Source: Micromonospora sp. RP3T (lineage in GTDB: Bacteria > Actinomycetota > Actinomycetes > Mycobacteriales > Micromonosporaceae). From it: a DNA stretch of 64,000 nucleotides. Positions 43,180 to 52,566 of the stretch are shown in pieces. The notes under the pieces are model-generated. The model made no database searches, had not been told where the DNA came from, and saw only the letters and a list, made by a program, of their open reading frames with translations. Both the position numbers and the translations under genes were made by a program. Location: NCBI RefSeq assembly GCF_003027925.1, contig NZ_PYPS01000017.1, positions 62,001 to 126,000 on the forward strand, in the 5' to 3' direction. Each line of letters opens with the position of its first letter. Positions within the stretch are counted from its first letter, which is position 1.

Positions 43180-43860
43180 ATGGCACAGCTTGGCAATCTC
43201 CGGGACCGGCCGGTGCGGCGACTCACCCAGCTCTACGCCGGCCTGGTCCTCTACGGGCTCAGCATGGCGCTGATGATCCGGTCCGGGCTGGGCCTGGATC
43301 CCTGGGACGTGTTCCACCAGGGGCTGGCCCGGCAGACCGGCCTCTCCTTCGGCACGGTCACCATCGCCGTCGGCGCCGTGGTGCTGCTGCTCTGGATCCC
43401 GCTGCGGCAGCGCCCCGGGCTCGGCACGATCAGCAACGTGGTGGTGATCGGGCTGGTCGTCGACGGCACCCTGCTCGTGCTGCCGCCGGGCGAGGGCCTG
43501 CCGGTACGCGCCGCGCTGCTGGTGGTCGGCATCGTCGCCAACGGCGCCGCCACCGGCCTCTACCTGGGCGCCGGGCTCGGCCCCGGGCCGCGCGACGGCC
43601 TGATGACCGGCCTGGTCGCCCGCCGCCCGCGCCTGTCGATCCGGCTGGTCCGGACCGTCATCGAGGTGACAGTGCTCGCCCTCGGCTGGCTCTTCGGCGG
43701 CACCGTCGGTCTCGGCACGGTGGCCTACGCGCTCGCCATCGGGCCACTCGCCCAACTGTTCATCCCGATCTTCGCGATCCCACCCGACCGGTCCGCGCCT
43801 ACGCTGCGTGAGCGCGTTCGGGCCGACCGCCACCGTACGGGTCGGCCCGCAGCGCGCTGA
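43180..43860 (+). CDS. YczE/YitT-type membrane protein
   Basis: A 226-residue membrane protein with about six helices, including LYAGLVLYGLSMALMIRSGL, FGTVTIAVGAVVLLLWIPL, TISNVVVIGLVVDGTLLVLP and AALLVVGIVANGAATGLYLG. The GLGLDPWDVFHQGLARQTGL and GLGPGPRDGLMTGLVAR motifs are the family hallmarks. Function is unknown; it is repeatedly paired with YczR regulators. ATG 43180 is preferred over GTG 43171 and TTG 43159; it lies just after a -10-like box, with AGGGTGG also close upstream. Confidence 0.9.
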   Translation: MAQLGNLRDRPVRRLTQLYAGLVLYGLSMALMIRSGLGLDPWDVFHQGLARQTGLSFGTVTIAVGAVVLLLWIPLRQRPGLGTISNVVVIGLVVDGTLLVLPPGEGLPVRAALLVVGIVANGAATGLYLGAGLGPGPRDGLMTGLVARRPRLSIRLVRTVIEVTVLALGWLFGGTVGLGTVAYALAIGPLAQLFIPIFAIPPDRSAPTLRERVRADRHRTGRPAAR

Positions 43861-43927
43861 GCTGCGACGACGTGCGCCGGGAAAACCGGGTGTTTTCTCC
43901 GCCGTCGCGGGCGGGCATCATTCGTGC

Positions 43928-44389
43928 ATGGGGGACAACGGATGGCGTTGGAGCGACGCCTGGATCTTCGTGGCGTTGGTCATCGCGAGCGGCGCCGGCC
44001 GGCACCGCCGGGCCGCCGCCACACGCCGCCCCGAGGGGGTGCGTCTCGCCGACGTCCTCTCCACCGCCGACCACCTCAACCAGGCCATTCCCGAACGACA
44101 CGAGGTCGAGGGAGCGGTCCGGCGGCTCGTCGGCGCCGGCCTGGTCAGCGTCGCCGACGGCTGGTTCCGGGTCACCCCGGACGGTGAACGGCTCTGGCGC
44201 ACCCGGCCCAGCGCCGGGCTCGGCACCACTGTCGACACCGTGCAGGGCGTGCTGACCCGCCGGCACCCGCCGGGCGAGGCCGAGTGGCAGCTCGCCGAGG
44301 ACGACCACGCCGCCGCCGTCCAGGAGTACGTGGTCCGCTCCATCCCGATGCCCCGCCGGTCCCCGGAGGGGCGCTCCGGGCGACAGTGA
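43928..44389 (+). CDS. Hypothetical protein with winged-helix-like segment
   Basis: A 153-residue protein. A short hydrophobic start (DAWIFVALVIASG) is followed by RLADVLSTADHLNQAIPERH, then EVEGAVRRLVGAGLVSVADG and a WFRVTPDGERLWR strand, which looks like a winged helix with its wing. The C-terminal part is acidic. It has no recognisable family and no enzymatic motif. ATG 43928 is chosen because the upstream extension is shadow sequence. It converges with hisF. Confidence 0.6.
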   Translation: MGDNGWRWSDAWIFVALVIASGAGRHRRAAATRRPEGVRLADVLSTADHLNQAIPERHEVEGAVRRLVGAGLVSVADGWFRVTPDGERLWRTRPSAGLGTTVDTVQGVLTRRHPPGEAEWQLAEDDHAAAVQEYVVRSIPMPRRSPEGRSGRQ

Positions 44390-44409
44390 CCCGTGGGCCC
44401 GGCTCCCGG

Positions 44410-45177
44410 TCAGCGCACCGGGTGCCCGGCGCCGCGCAGCGCGTCCTTGACCTCGCCGACGGTCAGCTCGCCGAAGTGGAAGACACTGGCCGCGAGCACC
44501 GCGTCGGCGCCCGCGCCGACGGCCGGCGGAAAGTGCGCCACCGCGCCCGCGCCACCGCTGGCGATCACCGGCACCTCGACCACGTCCCGGACCGCCTGGA
44601 TGAGCGGGAGGTCGAACCCGGCCTTGGTGCCGTCCGCGTCCATCGAGTTGAGCAGGATCTCGCCGGCACCCAGCTCGGCGCCCCGCGCGGCCCACGCCAC
44701 CGCGTCCAGGCCGGTGCCGCGCCGGCCGCCGTGCGTGGTGACCTCGAAGCCGCTGGGCGTCACCCCGGCCGGGGCGCGCCGCACGTCCAGCGAGAGCACC
44801 AGCACCTGGCGGCCGAACCGATCGGCGATCTCGGCGATCAGCTCCGGGCGGGCGATGGCCGCGGTGTTCACGCCGACCTTGTCCGCCCCGGCCCGCAGCA
44901 GCGTGTCGACGTCGGCGACCTGCCGGACGCCGCCGCCCACGGTGAGCGGGATGAAGACCGACTCGGCGGTGCGCCGGACCACGTCGAGCATCGTGCCGCG
45001 GTCGCTGGACGAGGCGGTGACGTCGAGGAACGTCAGCTCGTCCGCCCCGGCCCGGTCGTACGCCGCCGCCAGCTCCACCGGGTCGCCGGCGTCGCGCAGG
45101 TCGACGAAGTTGACGCCCTTGACCACCCGTCCGGCGTCCACGTCCAGACACGGAATGACCCGCACCGCCACCGTCAT
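44410..45177 (-). CDS. hisF: Imidazole glycerol phosphate synthase cyclase subunit
   Basis: A 255-residue TIM-barrel that takes ammonia from HisH to make imidazole glycerol phosphate and [25 protein letters not shown] carries the first catalytic Asp, [52 protein letters not shown] with the second Asp, and [14 protein letters not shown] complete the half-barrel motifs. ATG 45177 has no ribosome site but lies seven bases after a -10-like TAGGCT, so it is probably leaderless. It is separated from hisH (48.8 kb) by the ohr operon. Confidence 0.97.
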   Translation of the reverse strand: MTVAVRVIPCLDVDAGRVVKGVNFVDLRDAGDPVELAAAYDRAGADELTFLDVTASSSDRGTMLDVVRRTAESVFIPLTVGGGVRQVADVDTLLRAGADKVGVNTAAIARPELIAEIADRFGRQVLVLSLDVRRAPAGVTPSGFEVTTHGGRRGTGLDAVAWAARGAELGAGEILLNSMDADGTKAGFDLPLIQAVRDVVEVPVIASGGAGAVAHFPPAVGAGADAVLAASVFHFGELTVGEVKDALRGAGHPVR

Positions 45178-45184
45178 GCCGGAA

Positions 45185-45190
45185 AGCCTA
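45185..45190 (-). promoter_or_regulatory. -10-like TAGGCT, leaderless start for hisF
   Basis: On the minus strand TAGGCT ends seven bases before ATG 45177. Confidence 0.45.
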
Positions 45191-45195
45191 GCCAA

Positions 45196-45246
45196 CGCGG
45201 AAGCGGCGGTGGCCGGCCGGTGAGGCCGGTCACCGCCGCTTCCGCG
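45196..45246 (-). terminator. Long hairpin after the oxidoreductase gene
   Basis: Perfect 16-bp arms CGCGGAAGCGGCGGTG (45196-45211) and complement (45231-45246) continue through a G-U pair into CCGGCC/GGCCGG, a 23-pair stem with a 5-base loop. It begins 10 bases after the oxidoreductase stop and just before the hisF promoter, isolating hisF from the upstream operon. Confidence 0.85.
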
Positions 45247-45256
45247 GGGCGGGGCG

Positions 45257-46267
45257 TCAGAGGCGGACGAGCATCTTGCCGAGGTTCTCGCCGCGCAGCA
45301 GGCCGAGGAAGGCGTCCGGGGCCTGCTCGATGCCGTCGACCACCGTCTCGTCGTACGACAGGCGACCCTCGCGCAGCCAGCCGGCCACCTCCTGCACGAA
45401 CTGCTCGCGCAGGTGACCGTGGTCACCGACGAGGAAGCCGCGCAGCGTCAGCCGCTTGCCGATCACCAGCGCCAGGTTACGCGGGGCGGCCGGCGGCTCG
45501 GCCGAGTTGTACTGGGCGATCATGCCGCAGATGGCGGCGCGGCCGTGCAGGTTCATCGCCCCGATCGCGGCCTCCAGGTGCTCCCCGCCGACGTTGTCGA
45601 AGTACACGTCGACACCGCCCGGGGCGGCGGCCTTGAGCTGCTCGTACACCGGCCCGTCGTGGTAGTCGAAGGCGGCGTCGAAGCCGAGCGCGGCGAGCCG
45701 CTCGACCTTCGCCCGGGAGCCGGCGCTGCCGATCACCCGGCCGGCGCCGCGCAGCTTCGCGATCTGCCCGACCATCGAGCCCACCGCGCCGGCCGCGCCG
45801 GAGACGAAGACCGTCTCCCCCGGCTTCATGGCGGCCACGTCGAGCAGCCCGGCGTACGCGGTCAGCCCGGTCATGCCGAGCACACTGAGGTAGGCGCTGA
45901 CCGGCGCGAGGCCGGCGTCGACCTTGCGGACGGCCGTCGCGTCGACGAGCGCGTACTCGCGCCAGCCCAGGCCGTGCAGCACGACGTCACCGGGCTTGAC
46001 GCCCGCGGCCTCGCCGGCCACCACCTCACCGATCGCACCGCCGTCGAGCGGGGCGTCGAGCGCGAACGGCGGCACGTACGACTTGACGTCGTTCATTCGT
46101 CCCCGCATGTACGGGTCGACGGACATGAACTGGTTGCGCACCACTACCTGGCCCGGACCCGGCGTCGGCACCTCGGTGGTGACCAGCCGGAAGTTGTCGG
46201 CGGTCGGCCAGCCCTCGGGGCGGGACGCCAGGTGGATCTCCCGGTTCACGCTGCTGTCGCTGCTCAC
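45257..46267 (-). CDS. NADP-dependent oxidoreductase (CurA/leukotriene B4 dehydrogenase type)
   Basis: A 336-residue zinc-free medium-chain reductase. [20 protein letters not shown] and [16 protein letters not shown] mark the substrate domain of the CurA/PTGR group. The Rossmann fold is [20 protein letters not shown], and [17 protein letters not shown] follows. It reduces double bonds of enones and enals with NADPH, so a role in detoxifying lipid peroxidation products would fit its position: GTG 46267 overlaps the stop of the Ohr gene (GTGA), making it the last gene of the peroxide operon. Confidence 0.92.
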   Translation of the reverse strand: MSSDSSVNREIHLASRPEGWPTADNFRLVTTEVPTPGPGQVVVRNQFMSVDPYMRGRMNDVKSYVPPFALDAPLDGGAIGEVVAGEAAGVKPGDVVLHGLGWREYALVDATAVRKVDAGLAPVSAYLSVLGMTGLTAYAGLLDVAAMKPGETVFVSGAAGAVGSMVGQIAKLRGAGRVIGSAGSRAKVERLAALGFDAAFDYHDGPVYEQLKAAAPGGVDVYFDNVGGEHLEAAIGAMNLHGRAAICGMIAQYNSAEPPAAPRNLALVIGKRLTLRGFLVGDHGHLREQFVQEVAGWLREGRLSYDETVVDGIEQAPDAFLGLLRGENLGKMLVRL

Positions 46268-46689
46268 AGGGCCTCCCGGACGGTCAGGGCGACCTCGATG
46301 TTGCCGCGGGTCGCGTTCGAGTAGGGGCAGACCTGGTGGGCCGCCTCGACCAGCTTCTCGGCGGCCGGGCGCTCGACGGCGGGCAGGTCCACCACCAGTG
46401 TCACGGCCAGGCCGTAGCCGCCGCTGCCGTTCGGGCCGATGCCCACCTCGGCCTCGACGACCGAGCCGGCGACGTCCGCCTTGGCCTGGCGGGCGACGAT
46501 ACGCAGCGCGGAGTGGAAGCAGGCCGCGTAGCCGGCCGCGAAGAGCTGCTCGGGGTTGGCCGCGCCGCCGGCGCCGCCCATCTCCTTCGGCACGGCGAGG
46601 TTCAGGTCGACGGTGCCGTCGGAGGTGCGGACGTGGCCGTCGCGACCGTCGCCGGTGGCCTTGGCGGACGCGGTGTAGAGGACCTGCAT
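46264..46689 (-). CDS. ohr: Organic hydroperoxide resistance protein
   Basis: A 141-residue OsmC/Ohr thiol peroxidase. The two redox cysteines lie in AAGYAACFHSALRIVA and HQVCPYSNATRGNIEV, the Ohr-type context. NPEQLFAAGYAA and VDLNLAVPKEMGG are also typical. It reduces organic peroxides through a lipoylated partner. ATG 46689 has AAGGAG eight bases upstream, inside the ohrR end. It follows ohrR by two bases and is co-transcribed with it. Confidence 0.95.
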   Translation of the reverse strand: MQVLYTASAKATGDGRDGHVRTSDGTVDLNLAVPKEMGGAGGAANPEQLFAAGYAACFHSALRIVARQAKADVAGSVVEAEVGIGPNGSGGYGLAVTLVVDLPAVERPAAEKLVEAAHQVCPYSNATRGNIEVALTVREAL

Positions 46690-46691
46690 TG

Positions 46692-47138
46692 TCACTGCTC
46701 CTTCTGTCGGTGGATCGTCTCGGTGACCCGGGTGAGCGTGTCGCGGAGGTCGACCAGTTCGGCCGCCGTGAGGCCGGTGGCCACGGCCACCCGCATCGGC
46801 ACGTCCGCCATCCGCTCCCGCAGCGTCCGGCCCCGATCGGTGAGGCCCACCTCGACCCGGCGCTCGTCGGCGGCCGACCGGGTTCGCACCACCAGACCGG
46901 CCGCCTCCAGCCGCTTGAGCAGCGGGGAGAGCGTGCCGGAGTCGAGCCGGAGCCGCGCGCCGAGCTCGGAGACCGTGGGGGCGTCGTCGTCGCGCTCCCA
47001 GAGCACCAGCAGCACCAGGTACTGCGGGTAGGTCAGGCCGTGCTCGTCGAGGATGGGCCGGTAGACGTCGGTCAGGGCGCGCGACGCCGCGTAGAGCGCG
47101 AAGCACACCTGCCGGCGTAGCACCAGATCATCGGTCAC
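46692..47138 (-). CDS. ohrR: OhrR-type MarR repressor
   Basis: A 148-residue MarR regulator. The reactive Cys is in VLRRQVCFALYAASR near residue 12, the position that senses peroxide in one-Cys/two-Cys OhrR proteins. The winged helix reads TYPQYLVLLVLWERDDDAPT then VSELGARLRLDSGTLSPLLK and RLEAAGLVVRTRSAADERRV. GTG 47138 lacks a ribosome site but lies seven bases after a -10 box, so the message is probably leaderless. The operator overlaps this promoter, so the operon is self-regulated by peroxide. Confidence 0.93.
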   Translation of the reverse strand: MTDDLVLRRQVCFALYAASRALTDVYRPILDEHGLTYPQYLVLLVLWERDDDAPTVSELGARLRLDSGTLSPLLKRLEAAGLVVRTRSAADERRVEVGLTDRGRTLRERMADVPMRVAVATGLTAAELVDLRDTLTRVTETIHRQKEQ

Positions 47139-47145
47139 CCGTCGA

Positions 47146-47175
47146 AAGGTAGCGCACAATCAAGTTGTGCACAAC
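47146..47175 (-). promoter_or_regulatory. ohrR promoter with embedded OhrR operator
   Basis: On the minus strand: -35 TTGTGC (47174-47169), 17-base spacer, -10 TACCTT (47151-47146). GTTGTGCACAAC (47164-47175) is a perfect 12-bp palindrome covering the -35, and CACAA-N5-TTGTG (47155-47169) overlaps it in the spacer. Confidence 0.7.
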
Positions 47176-47216
47176 CTATAGGCGCGCAGGTGCGCGCACG
47201 CTCACACCGGAGGCCG

Positions 47217-47274
47217 CTCTTTCCCGGAAAGCGGGCCTATTCCGGCCCGGATACCCACTCTTTCCGGGAAAGAG
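47217..47274 (-). terminator. Inverted repeat after ridA, end of the his transcript
   Basis: CTCTTTCCCGGAAAG (47217-47231) and its exact complement (47260-47274) surround 28 bases. Each arm is itself nearly palindromic (CTTTCC/GGAAAG). It lies 18 bases after the ridA stop and before ohrR. Confidence 0.65.
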
Positions 47275-47292
47275 GGCGCACCACCTCTGGGG

Positions 47293-47706
47293 TCAGGGGT
47301 GCGGGACGTACGCCTCCAGCTCGATCTCGACCAGGTGCTCCGGGTCGACCAGACCGGCCACCACCACCATGGTCGCCACCGGACGAACCGGGCCGAACAC
47401 CGCGTTGTGCGCCCGGCCCACCTCGTCGACGTAGAGCCGGTCGGTCACGTACATCCGGGTCCGAACCACGTCGGCCGGTTCCGCGCCCACCTCGGCCAGC
47501 GCGTCCAGGCCGATCCGGATCGCCTGCGCGGTCTGCGCCGCCGCATCCCCCACGTGCGCCACCCGACCGTCCACCGTCGAGGTGCAGCCGGCGGTGATCG
47601 CCAGCGCGCCGGCCCGGACCACCCGGGAGTAGCCGTAGAGCGCCTCCCACGGGCCGCCCGAGCCGAGCCGGGTCACCACCGGCGACCCACCCACCTCGAT
47701 CGTCAC
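47293..47706 (-). CDS. RidA-family enamine/imine deaminase
   Basis: A 137-residue YjgF/YER057c-type protein. The conserved start [20 protein letters not shown] leads to [20 protein letters not shown], then [20 protein letters not shown] with the key Arg, and ends [17 protein letters not shown]. RidA hydrolyses reactive enamines made by PLP enzymes, which fits a place behind the his genes. GTG 47706 overlaps the stop of hisA/priA (GTGA), so it is co-translated. Confidence 0.92.
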   Translation of the reverse strand: MTIEVGGSPVVTRLGSGGPWEALYGYSRVVRAGALAITAGCTSTVDGRVAHVGDAAAQTAQAIRIGLDALAEVGAEPADVVRTRMYVTDRLYVDEVGRAHNAVFGPVRPVATMVVVAGLVDPEHLVEIELEAYVPHP

Positions 47707-48431
47707 GCGCCGGCCCGCAGCGTGGCGAGCGCCTCGGCGACAGTGAACGCGCCCGCGTAGAGCGCCTTGCCGGCGATCACGCCCTCCACGCCGACCGGCT
47801 CCAGCGTGGCCAGCGCCCGCAGGTCGTCCAGCGTGGACACCCCGCCGGAGGCGATCACCGGCGCGTCGGTGCGGGCGCACACCTCGCGCAGCAGGTCCAG
47901 GTTCGGCCCCCGCATGGTGCCGTCCTTGGTGATGTCGGTGACCACGTACCGCGCCGCGCCGGCCGCGTCCAGCCGGGCCAGCACCTCGTACAGGTCACCG
48001 CCGTCGCGGGTCCAGCCCCGCGCCGAGAGGGTACGCCCGCGCACGTCCAGCCCGATCGCCACGCGGTCCCCGTACTCGCCGCAGATCCGGTCGCACCACT
48101 CGGGATCCTCCAACGCGGCGGTGCCGATGTTCACCCGGGCCGCCCCGGTGCCCAGCGCCGCCCGCAACGACTCGTCGTCGCGGATCCCGCCGGACAACTC
48201 CACGTGCACGTCGAGCTTGCCGACCACCTCGGCGAGCAGCGCCGCGTTGGAGCCCCGACCGAACGCGGCGTCCAGGTCCACCAGGTGGATCCACTCCGCG
48301 CCGTCGGACTGCCAGGCGAGCGCCGCCTCCAGCGGGTCGCCGTACGCGGTCTCGCTGCCGGCGGCGCCCTGCACGAGCCGGACGGCCTGGCCGTCGGCGA
48401 CGTCCACGGCGGGCAACAGGTCAAGGCTCAA
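47703..48431 (-). CDS. priA: Phosphoribosyl isomerase A (HisA/TrpF bifunctional type)
   Basis: A 242-residue TIM-barrel. [20 protein letters not shown] has the first catalytic Asp, [52 protein letters not shown] and [15 protein letters not shown] with the second Asp follow, then [17 protein letters not shown]. The [12 protein letters not shown] and DGTMRGPN segments are those seen in actinobacterial PriA, which isomerises both ProFAR and PRA. No trpF lies near trpCBA, supporting the dual role. The start is TTG 48431, with AGGAG seven bases upstream. Confidence 0.95.
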   Translation of the reverse strand: MSLDLLPAVDVADGQAVRLVQGAAGSETAYGDPLEAALAWQSDGAEWIHLVDLDAAFGRGSNAALLAEVVGKLDVHVELSGGIRDDESLRAALGTGAARVNIGTAALEDPEWCDRICGEYGDRVAIGLDVRGRTLSARGWTRDGGDLYEVLARLDAAGAARYVVTDITKDGTMRGPNLDLLREVCARTDAPVIASGGVSTLDDLRALATLEPVGVEGVIAGKALYAGAFTVAEALATLRAGA

Positions 48432-48450
48432 CGGTTGTCTCCTCGCATCC

Positions 48451-48771
48451 TCAACGACGGTCCATCGCGATCACCACGATCGCCGGCAGGACCAGCAGCA
48501 ACAACACGACCAACGCCAGACGCAGCGCGAGGTCGTCGACGAAACTCCAGATGCCGATCACCGCGACGGCGGTGAGCAGCGCGATGGCCGCCCGCTCCCG
48601 CCAGCTGTGCCGGCGCAGCCGACCGGTGCGCCCCCGCCGCAGCCGGGGCGTCAGCCGGCGTACCCAGGCCCGGCGCCGCTCCCGACCGGCCACCCGCCGG
48701 GCCCGGACGGCGCGTTCCCGCTCCTGCTCGGCCTCGCGGGCCGCCCGACGGCGGGCCCGCTCCTTACTCAA
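48451..48771 (-). CDS. Small membrane protein between hisH and priA
   Basis: A protein of about 106 residues: a strongly basic N-terminal half ([20 protein letters not shown] and onwards, probably helical) followed by two hydrophobic segments, [20 protein letters not shown] and [20 protein letters not shown]. The conserved SKERARRRA start supports TTG 48771, which overlaps the hisH stop. Proteins of this type recur in actinomycete his operons; function unknown. Confidence 0.7.
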   Translation of the reverse strand: MSKERARRRAAREAEQERERAVRARRVAGRERRRAWVRRLTPRLRRGRTGRLRRHSWRERAAIALLTAVAVIGIWSFVDDLALRLALVVLLLLVLPAIVVIAMDRR

Positions 48772-49390
48772 AAGTGCCGAGCCAGTTGCGCAGGAGCGCC
48801 GCGCCCGTGTCGGCCGACTTCTCCGGGTGGAACTGGGCGGCGGACAGCGCCCCACGCTCCACCGCCGCGACGAAGTCGCCGCCGTGGTGCGCGGTGGTCA
48901 CGACGGCGCCGGCGGCGGCGAGCGCGGCCGGGTCGGTGACCCCGTAGGAGTGCACGAAGTAGAACCGGGCGTCGACCGGCAGGCCGGCGAAGAGCACCGA
49001 CCCGTCCGGCGGGCGCACCGTGTTCCAGCCCATGTGCGGCAGGCGCGGCGCGGGCAGCTTCGTCACCCCGCCGGGCAGCAGGCCCAGGCCCTTGGTCACG
49101 ACGCCGTGCTCGTCGCCGTGCGCGAAGAGCACCTGCATGCCGACGCAGATGCCGAGCACCGGGCGGCCCGCCGCCACCCGCTCGGCGATCACCGGGCCGG
49201 CACCGAGCGCCTCGATGCCCGCCATGCACGCGGCGTACGCGCCGACGCCCGGCACCACCAGGCCGTCGGCCCCGGCGGCGGCGGTCAGGTCGTCGGTCAC
49301 GGTGACGTCCGCACCGGCCCGCTCCAGCGCGCGCTCGGCCGAACGCAGGTTGCCCGAGCCGTAGTCGAGCACCACCACCCGCCGGGCCAT
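48764..49390 (-). CDS. hisH: Imidazole glycerol phosphate synthase glutaminase subunit
   Basis: A 208-residue class I amidotransferase that feeds ammonia to HisF. VVVLDYGSGNLRSAERALER is the conserved start, the nucleophile is in RPVLGICVGMQVLFAHGDE, and the His-Glu pair is AAQFHPEKSADTGAALL. ATG 49390 shares bases with the stop of the preceding 55-residue gene (TGATG). Partner HisF is encoded 4 kb away at 44.4 kb. Confidence 0.97.
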   Translation of the reverse strand: MARRVVVLDYGSGNLRSAERALERAGADVTVTDDLTAAAGADGLVVPGVGAYAACMAGIEALGAGPVIAERVAAGRPVLGICVGMQVLFAHGDEHGVVTKGLGLLPGGVTKLPAPRLPHMGWNTVRPPDGSVLFAGLPVDARFYFVHSYGVTDPAALAAAGAVVTTAHHGGDFVAAVERGALSAAQFHPEKSADTGAALLRNWLGTFE

Positions 49391-49557
49391 CAGCCCTCCC
49401 CGGGCAGCAGCCAGAGCAGCCCACCGGCGGTCGCCAGCACGGCCAGCAGGCCGGTGACCACCACGGCGGCGCGGGCGGCGCCCTGCTTGTACAGCGACCA
49501 CGTCCCACCGACCAGCACCCCGGCCAGGATCAGCAGCAGCGTCGGCAACACCTTCAC
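49390..49557 (-). CDS. 55-residue membrane protein between hisB and hisH
   Basis: A short gene with GTG 49557, two bases after the hisB stop, and a stop that overlaps the hisH start. It encodes two hydrophobic segments, VLPTLLLILAGVLVGGTWSL and AAVVVTGLLAVLATAGGLLW, joined by a short basic loop (YKQGAARA). The tight coupling on both sides suggests it is a true member of the operon. No family recognised. Confidence 0.7.
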   Translation of the reverse strand: MKVLPTLLLILAGVLVGGTWSLYKQGAARAAVVVTGLLAVLATAGGLLWLLPGEG

Positions 49558-49559
49558 AG

Positions 49560-50171
49560 TTACAGCGCACCCTTCGTGGACGGCACCACGCCGGCGCTGC
49601 GCGGGTCGATCGCGGTCGCCTCACGCAGCGCCCGGGACACGGCCTTGAACTGGGCCTCGACCACGTGGTGCGCGTCCGGGTGGCCGCCGGGCCGGGCCGC
49701 CCGCAGCACGTCCACGTGCAACGTGACCCGGGCCGACTGGCCGAACGACTCCCAGATGTGCCGGGTCATGCTGGTCGGGTAGACCGGCCCGATGTACGGC
49801 GACAGCGCCGGCTCGTCGTGCACCACGTACGGCCGACCGGACAGGTCGACCGCGGCCCGCACCAGCACCTCGTCCATCGGGACGGTGGCCGAGCCGTACC
49901 GCCGGATGCCGGCCTTGTCGCCCAGCGCCTTGTCGAACGCCGTGCCCAACGCGAGCGCGGTGTCCTCCATGGTGTGGTGCGCGTCGATCTCCAGGTCGCC
50001 GACCGTGTGCACGGTCAGGTCGAAGCCGCCGTGCCGGGCGATCTGGTTCAGCATGTGGTCGTAGAAGCCGACGCCGGTCTCGATGTCGGCCTTGCCGGTG
50101 CCGTCGAGGTCGATCTCGACAAGCACCTTGGTCTCGTTGGTGACCCGCTCGATCCGGGCGGTGCGGTTCAT
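49560..50171 (-). CDS. hisB: Imidazoleglycerol-phosphate dehydratase
   Basis: A 203-residue monofunctional dehydratase. The two metal motifs are [18 protein letters not shown] and [19 protein letters not shown], and the C-terminal pair is [16 protein letters not shown] then [21 protein letters not shown]-x-x-R-x-T near the start ([15 protein letters not shown]) is typical. ATG 50171 overlaps the hisC stop (ATGA). Confidence 0.97.
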   Translation of the reverse strand: MNRTARIERVTNETKVLVEIDLDGTGKADIETGVGFYDHMLNQIARHGGFDLTVHTVGDLEIDAHHTMEDTALALGTAFDKALGDKAGIRRYGSATVPMDEVLVRAAVDLSGRPYVVHDEPALSPYIGPVYPTSMTRHIWESFGQSARVTLHVDVLRAARPGGHPDAHHVVEAQFKAVSRALREATAIDPRSAGVVPSTKGAL

Positions 50172-51241
50172 GACAACTTCTCCATCGCGGACAGAAAGGC
50201 GTCGGTCTCGGCCGGGGTTCCGGCGGTGACCCGCAGCCAGCCGGGCAGGCCGACGTCGCGGACCAGCACGCCGGCGTCGAGCAGGGTACGCCAGGCGGCG
50301 ACCTGGTCGCCGCCGACGTCGAACAGCACGAAGTTGGCGTCGCTGTCGGCCACCCGGCGCCCCCGCGCGCGCAGCTCGGCGACGATCCGGTCGCGCTGGA
50401 CCATGATCGCGGAGACGGTGCCGAGCAACGCGTCCCGGTGCGCCAGCGCCGCCCGGGCGGCGGCCTGGGTGAGCGCGGAGAGGTGGTACGGCAGCCGGAC
50501 CAGCTGCACCGCCGCCACCACCGCCGGGTCGGCGGCCAGGTAACCCAGCCGGCCGCCGGCGAACCCGAACGCCTTGCTCATGGTGCGGGTGACCACCAGT
50601 CGGGGGTGGCCGGGCAGCACGGCGAGCGCGCTGACCGTGCCGGGCCGGGCGAACTCCGCGTACGCCTCGTCCACCACCACCATGCCGGGCGCCTCGGCCA
50701 GCACGGCGGCGACCACGGCCGGGTCGAGCGCGGTGCCGGTCGGGTTGTTCGGCGAGCAGAGGAACACCACGTCCGGGCGGTGCGCGCGCACCTGGTCGAC
50801 CGCGTCGGCGGCGGTCAGCCCGAAGTCGGCGCCCCGGACGCCGGGGATCCACCGGGTGCCGGTGCCGAGCGCCAGCAACGGGTGCATCGAGTACGCCGGG
50901 GTGAAGCCGAGCGCGGTGCGCCCGGGGCCGCCGAACGCCTGGAGCAGCTGCTGCTGGATCTCGTTGGAGCCGTTGGCCGCCCACACGTGGTCGGCGGTGA
51001 GGTCGTGGCCCAGGTACGCCGCCAGGTCGGCGCGGAGCGCCACCGCGTCCCGGTCCGGGTAGCGGTTGAGGTCACGCAGCTCGGCCGCGACCGCCTTGGC
51101 GATCGCCTCGACCACCGGCTCGGGCACCGGGTAGGAGTTCTCGTTGGTGTTCAGCCGCACCGGCACGTCGAGCTGCGGCGCGCCGTACGGGGAGCGTCCG
51201 CGCAGGTCGTCCCGGATCGGCAGGTCGTCGAGCGTGGTCAC
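50168..51241 (-). CDS. hisC: Histidinol-phosphate aminotransferase
   Basis: A 357-residue fold type I PLP enzyme. [72 protein letters not shown] and [20 protein letters not shown] (PLP Lys in SKAF) are all present. GTG 51241 overlaps the hisD stop by four bases. It transfers an amino group from glutamate to imidazole acetol phosphate. Confidence 0.97.
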   Translation of the reverse strand: MTTLDDLPIRDDLRGRSPYGAPQLDVPVRLNTNENSYPVPEPVVEAIAKAVAAELRDLNRYPDRDAVALRADLAAYLGHDLTADHVWAANGSNEIQQQLLQAFGGPGRTALGFTPAYSMHPLLALGTGTRWIPGVRGADFGLTAADAVDQVRAHRPDVVFLCSPNNPTGTALDPAVVAAVLAEAPGMVVVDEAYAEFARPGTVSALAVLPGHPRLVVTRTMSKAFGFAGGRLGYLAADPAVVAAVQLVRLPYHLSALTQAAARAALAHRDALLGTVSAIMVQRDRIVAELRARGRRVADSDANFVLFDVGGDQVAAWRTLLDAGVLVRDVGLPGWLRVTAGTPAETDAFLSAMEKLS

Positions 51242-52560
51242 GAGTCGTCCCCGGGGAAGCGGACGCGGACCGCCTGGCCGTGTGCCGGCAGGTCCTCCAC
51301 GCCGGCCAGCGTGACCACGTGCGGGGCCACCTCGCGCAGCGCCTGCTCGGTGTACTCCACCAGGTGGACGCCGCGCAGGAAGGACTGCACTGACAACCCG
51401 GAGGAGTGCCGGGCGCAGCCGCCGGTGGGCAGCACGTGGTTGGAGCCGGCGCAGTAGTCGCCGAGCGACACCGGCGACCAGGCGCCCACGAAGATCGCAC
51501 CGGCGTTGCGCACCCGCAACGCCCACTCGCGGGCGTTCTCGGTCTGGATCTCCAGGTGTTCGGCCGCGTACGCGTCGACCACCCGCAGCCCGGCCGCCAG
51601 GTCGTCGACGAGGACCACGCCGCTCTGCTCGCCGCGCAGCGCGATGCCGATCCGCTCGGCGTGCTTGGCCGCCGGCACCTGCCGGGCCAGCTCGGCGTCG
51701 ACCGCGTCGGCCAGCTCGGTCGACGGCGTGACCAGCACGCTGGCCGCGAGGGGGTCGTGCTCGGCCTGGCTGATCAGGTCGGCGGCGACGTGCGCCGGGT
51801 CGGCGGTGTGGTCGGCCAGGACGGCGATCTCGGTCGGGCCGGCCTCGGCGTCGATGCCGACCACGCCGCGCAGCAGCCGCTTCGCGGCGGTGACCCAGAT
51901 GTTGCCCGGCCCGGTGATCATGTCGACCGGGTCGCAACGCTCGTTCCCGGCCGGGTCGACAGTCGCGCCGTACGCGAGCATGGCCACCGCCTGGGCGCCG
52001 CCGACCGCGTACACCTCGTCCACACCGAGCAGCGCGCAGGCGGCGAGGACCCGCGGGTCGGGCAGGCCGTCGTTGTCCTTCTGCGGCGGGCTCGCCACCA
52101 CCAGCGAGCGCACCCCGGCCGCCTGGGCCGGGACCACGTTCATCACCACCGTCGACGGGTACATGGCCAGGCCGCCGGGGACGTAGAGGCCCACCCGGTC
52201 GACCGGCACCCACCGCTCGGTCACCGTGCCGCCGGGCACCACGGTCGTGGTGTGGTCGGTCCGGCGCTGGTCGGCGTGGACCCTGCGGGCCCGGGTGATC
52301 GACTCCAGCAGCGCGGCGCGGACCTGCGGGTCCAGCTCGCCCTCGGCGGCGCGGATCACCTCGACCGGCACCCGCAGATGCTCCGGCGCGACGCCGTCGA
52401 ACCGCTCGCTGGCCTCCCGGATCGCCGGGTAGCCATGCTCGCGGACCGCCTCGACGAGGGGGCGGATCCGCTCGACCGCGACGGAGACGTCGAGCTGGGC
52501 ACGGGGCAGCAGGCGGCGCGGGTCGGGCACCCCGCCGCGCAGGTCGATCCGATTCAGCAC
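51238..52560 (-). CDS. hisD: Histidinol dehydrogenase
   Basis: A 440-residue enzyme for the last two oxidations of histidine synthesis. [87 protein letters not shown] and [17 protein letters not shown] give the full set, including the zinc ligands and the catalytic His pair. The gene starts with GTG 52560, six bases after a -10-like TAGACT, with no ribosome site, so the his message is probably leaderless. Confidence 0.97.
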   Translation of the reverse strand: MLNRIDLRGGVPDPRRLLPRAQLDVSVAVERIRPLVEAVREHGYPAIREASERFDGVAPEHLRVPVEVIRAAEGELDPQVRAALLESITRARRVHADQRRTDHTTTVVPGGTVTERWVPVDRVGLYVPGGLAMYPSTVVMNVVPAQAAGVRSLVVASPPQKDNDGLPDPRVLAACALLGVDEVYAVGGAQAVAMLAYGATVDPAGNERCDPVDMITGPGNIWVTAAKRLLRGVVGIDAEAGPTEIAVLADHTADPAHVAADLISQAEHDPLAASVLVTPSTELADAVDAELARQVPAAKHAERIGIALRGEQSGVVLVDDLAAGLRVVDAYAAEHLEIQTENAREWALRVRNAGAIFVGAWSPVSLGDYCAGSNHVLPTGGCARHSSGLSVQSFLRGVHLVEYTEQALREVAPHVVTLAGVEDLPAHGQAVRVRFPGDDS

Positions 52561-52566
52561 ACTGCG

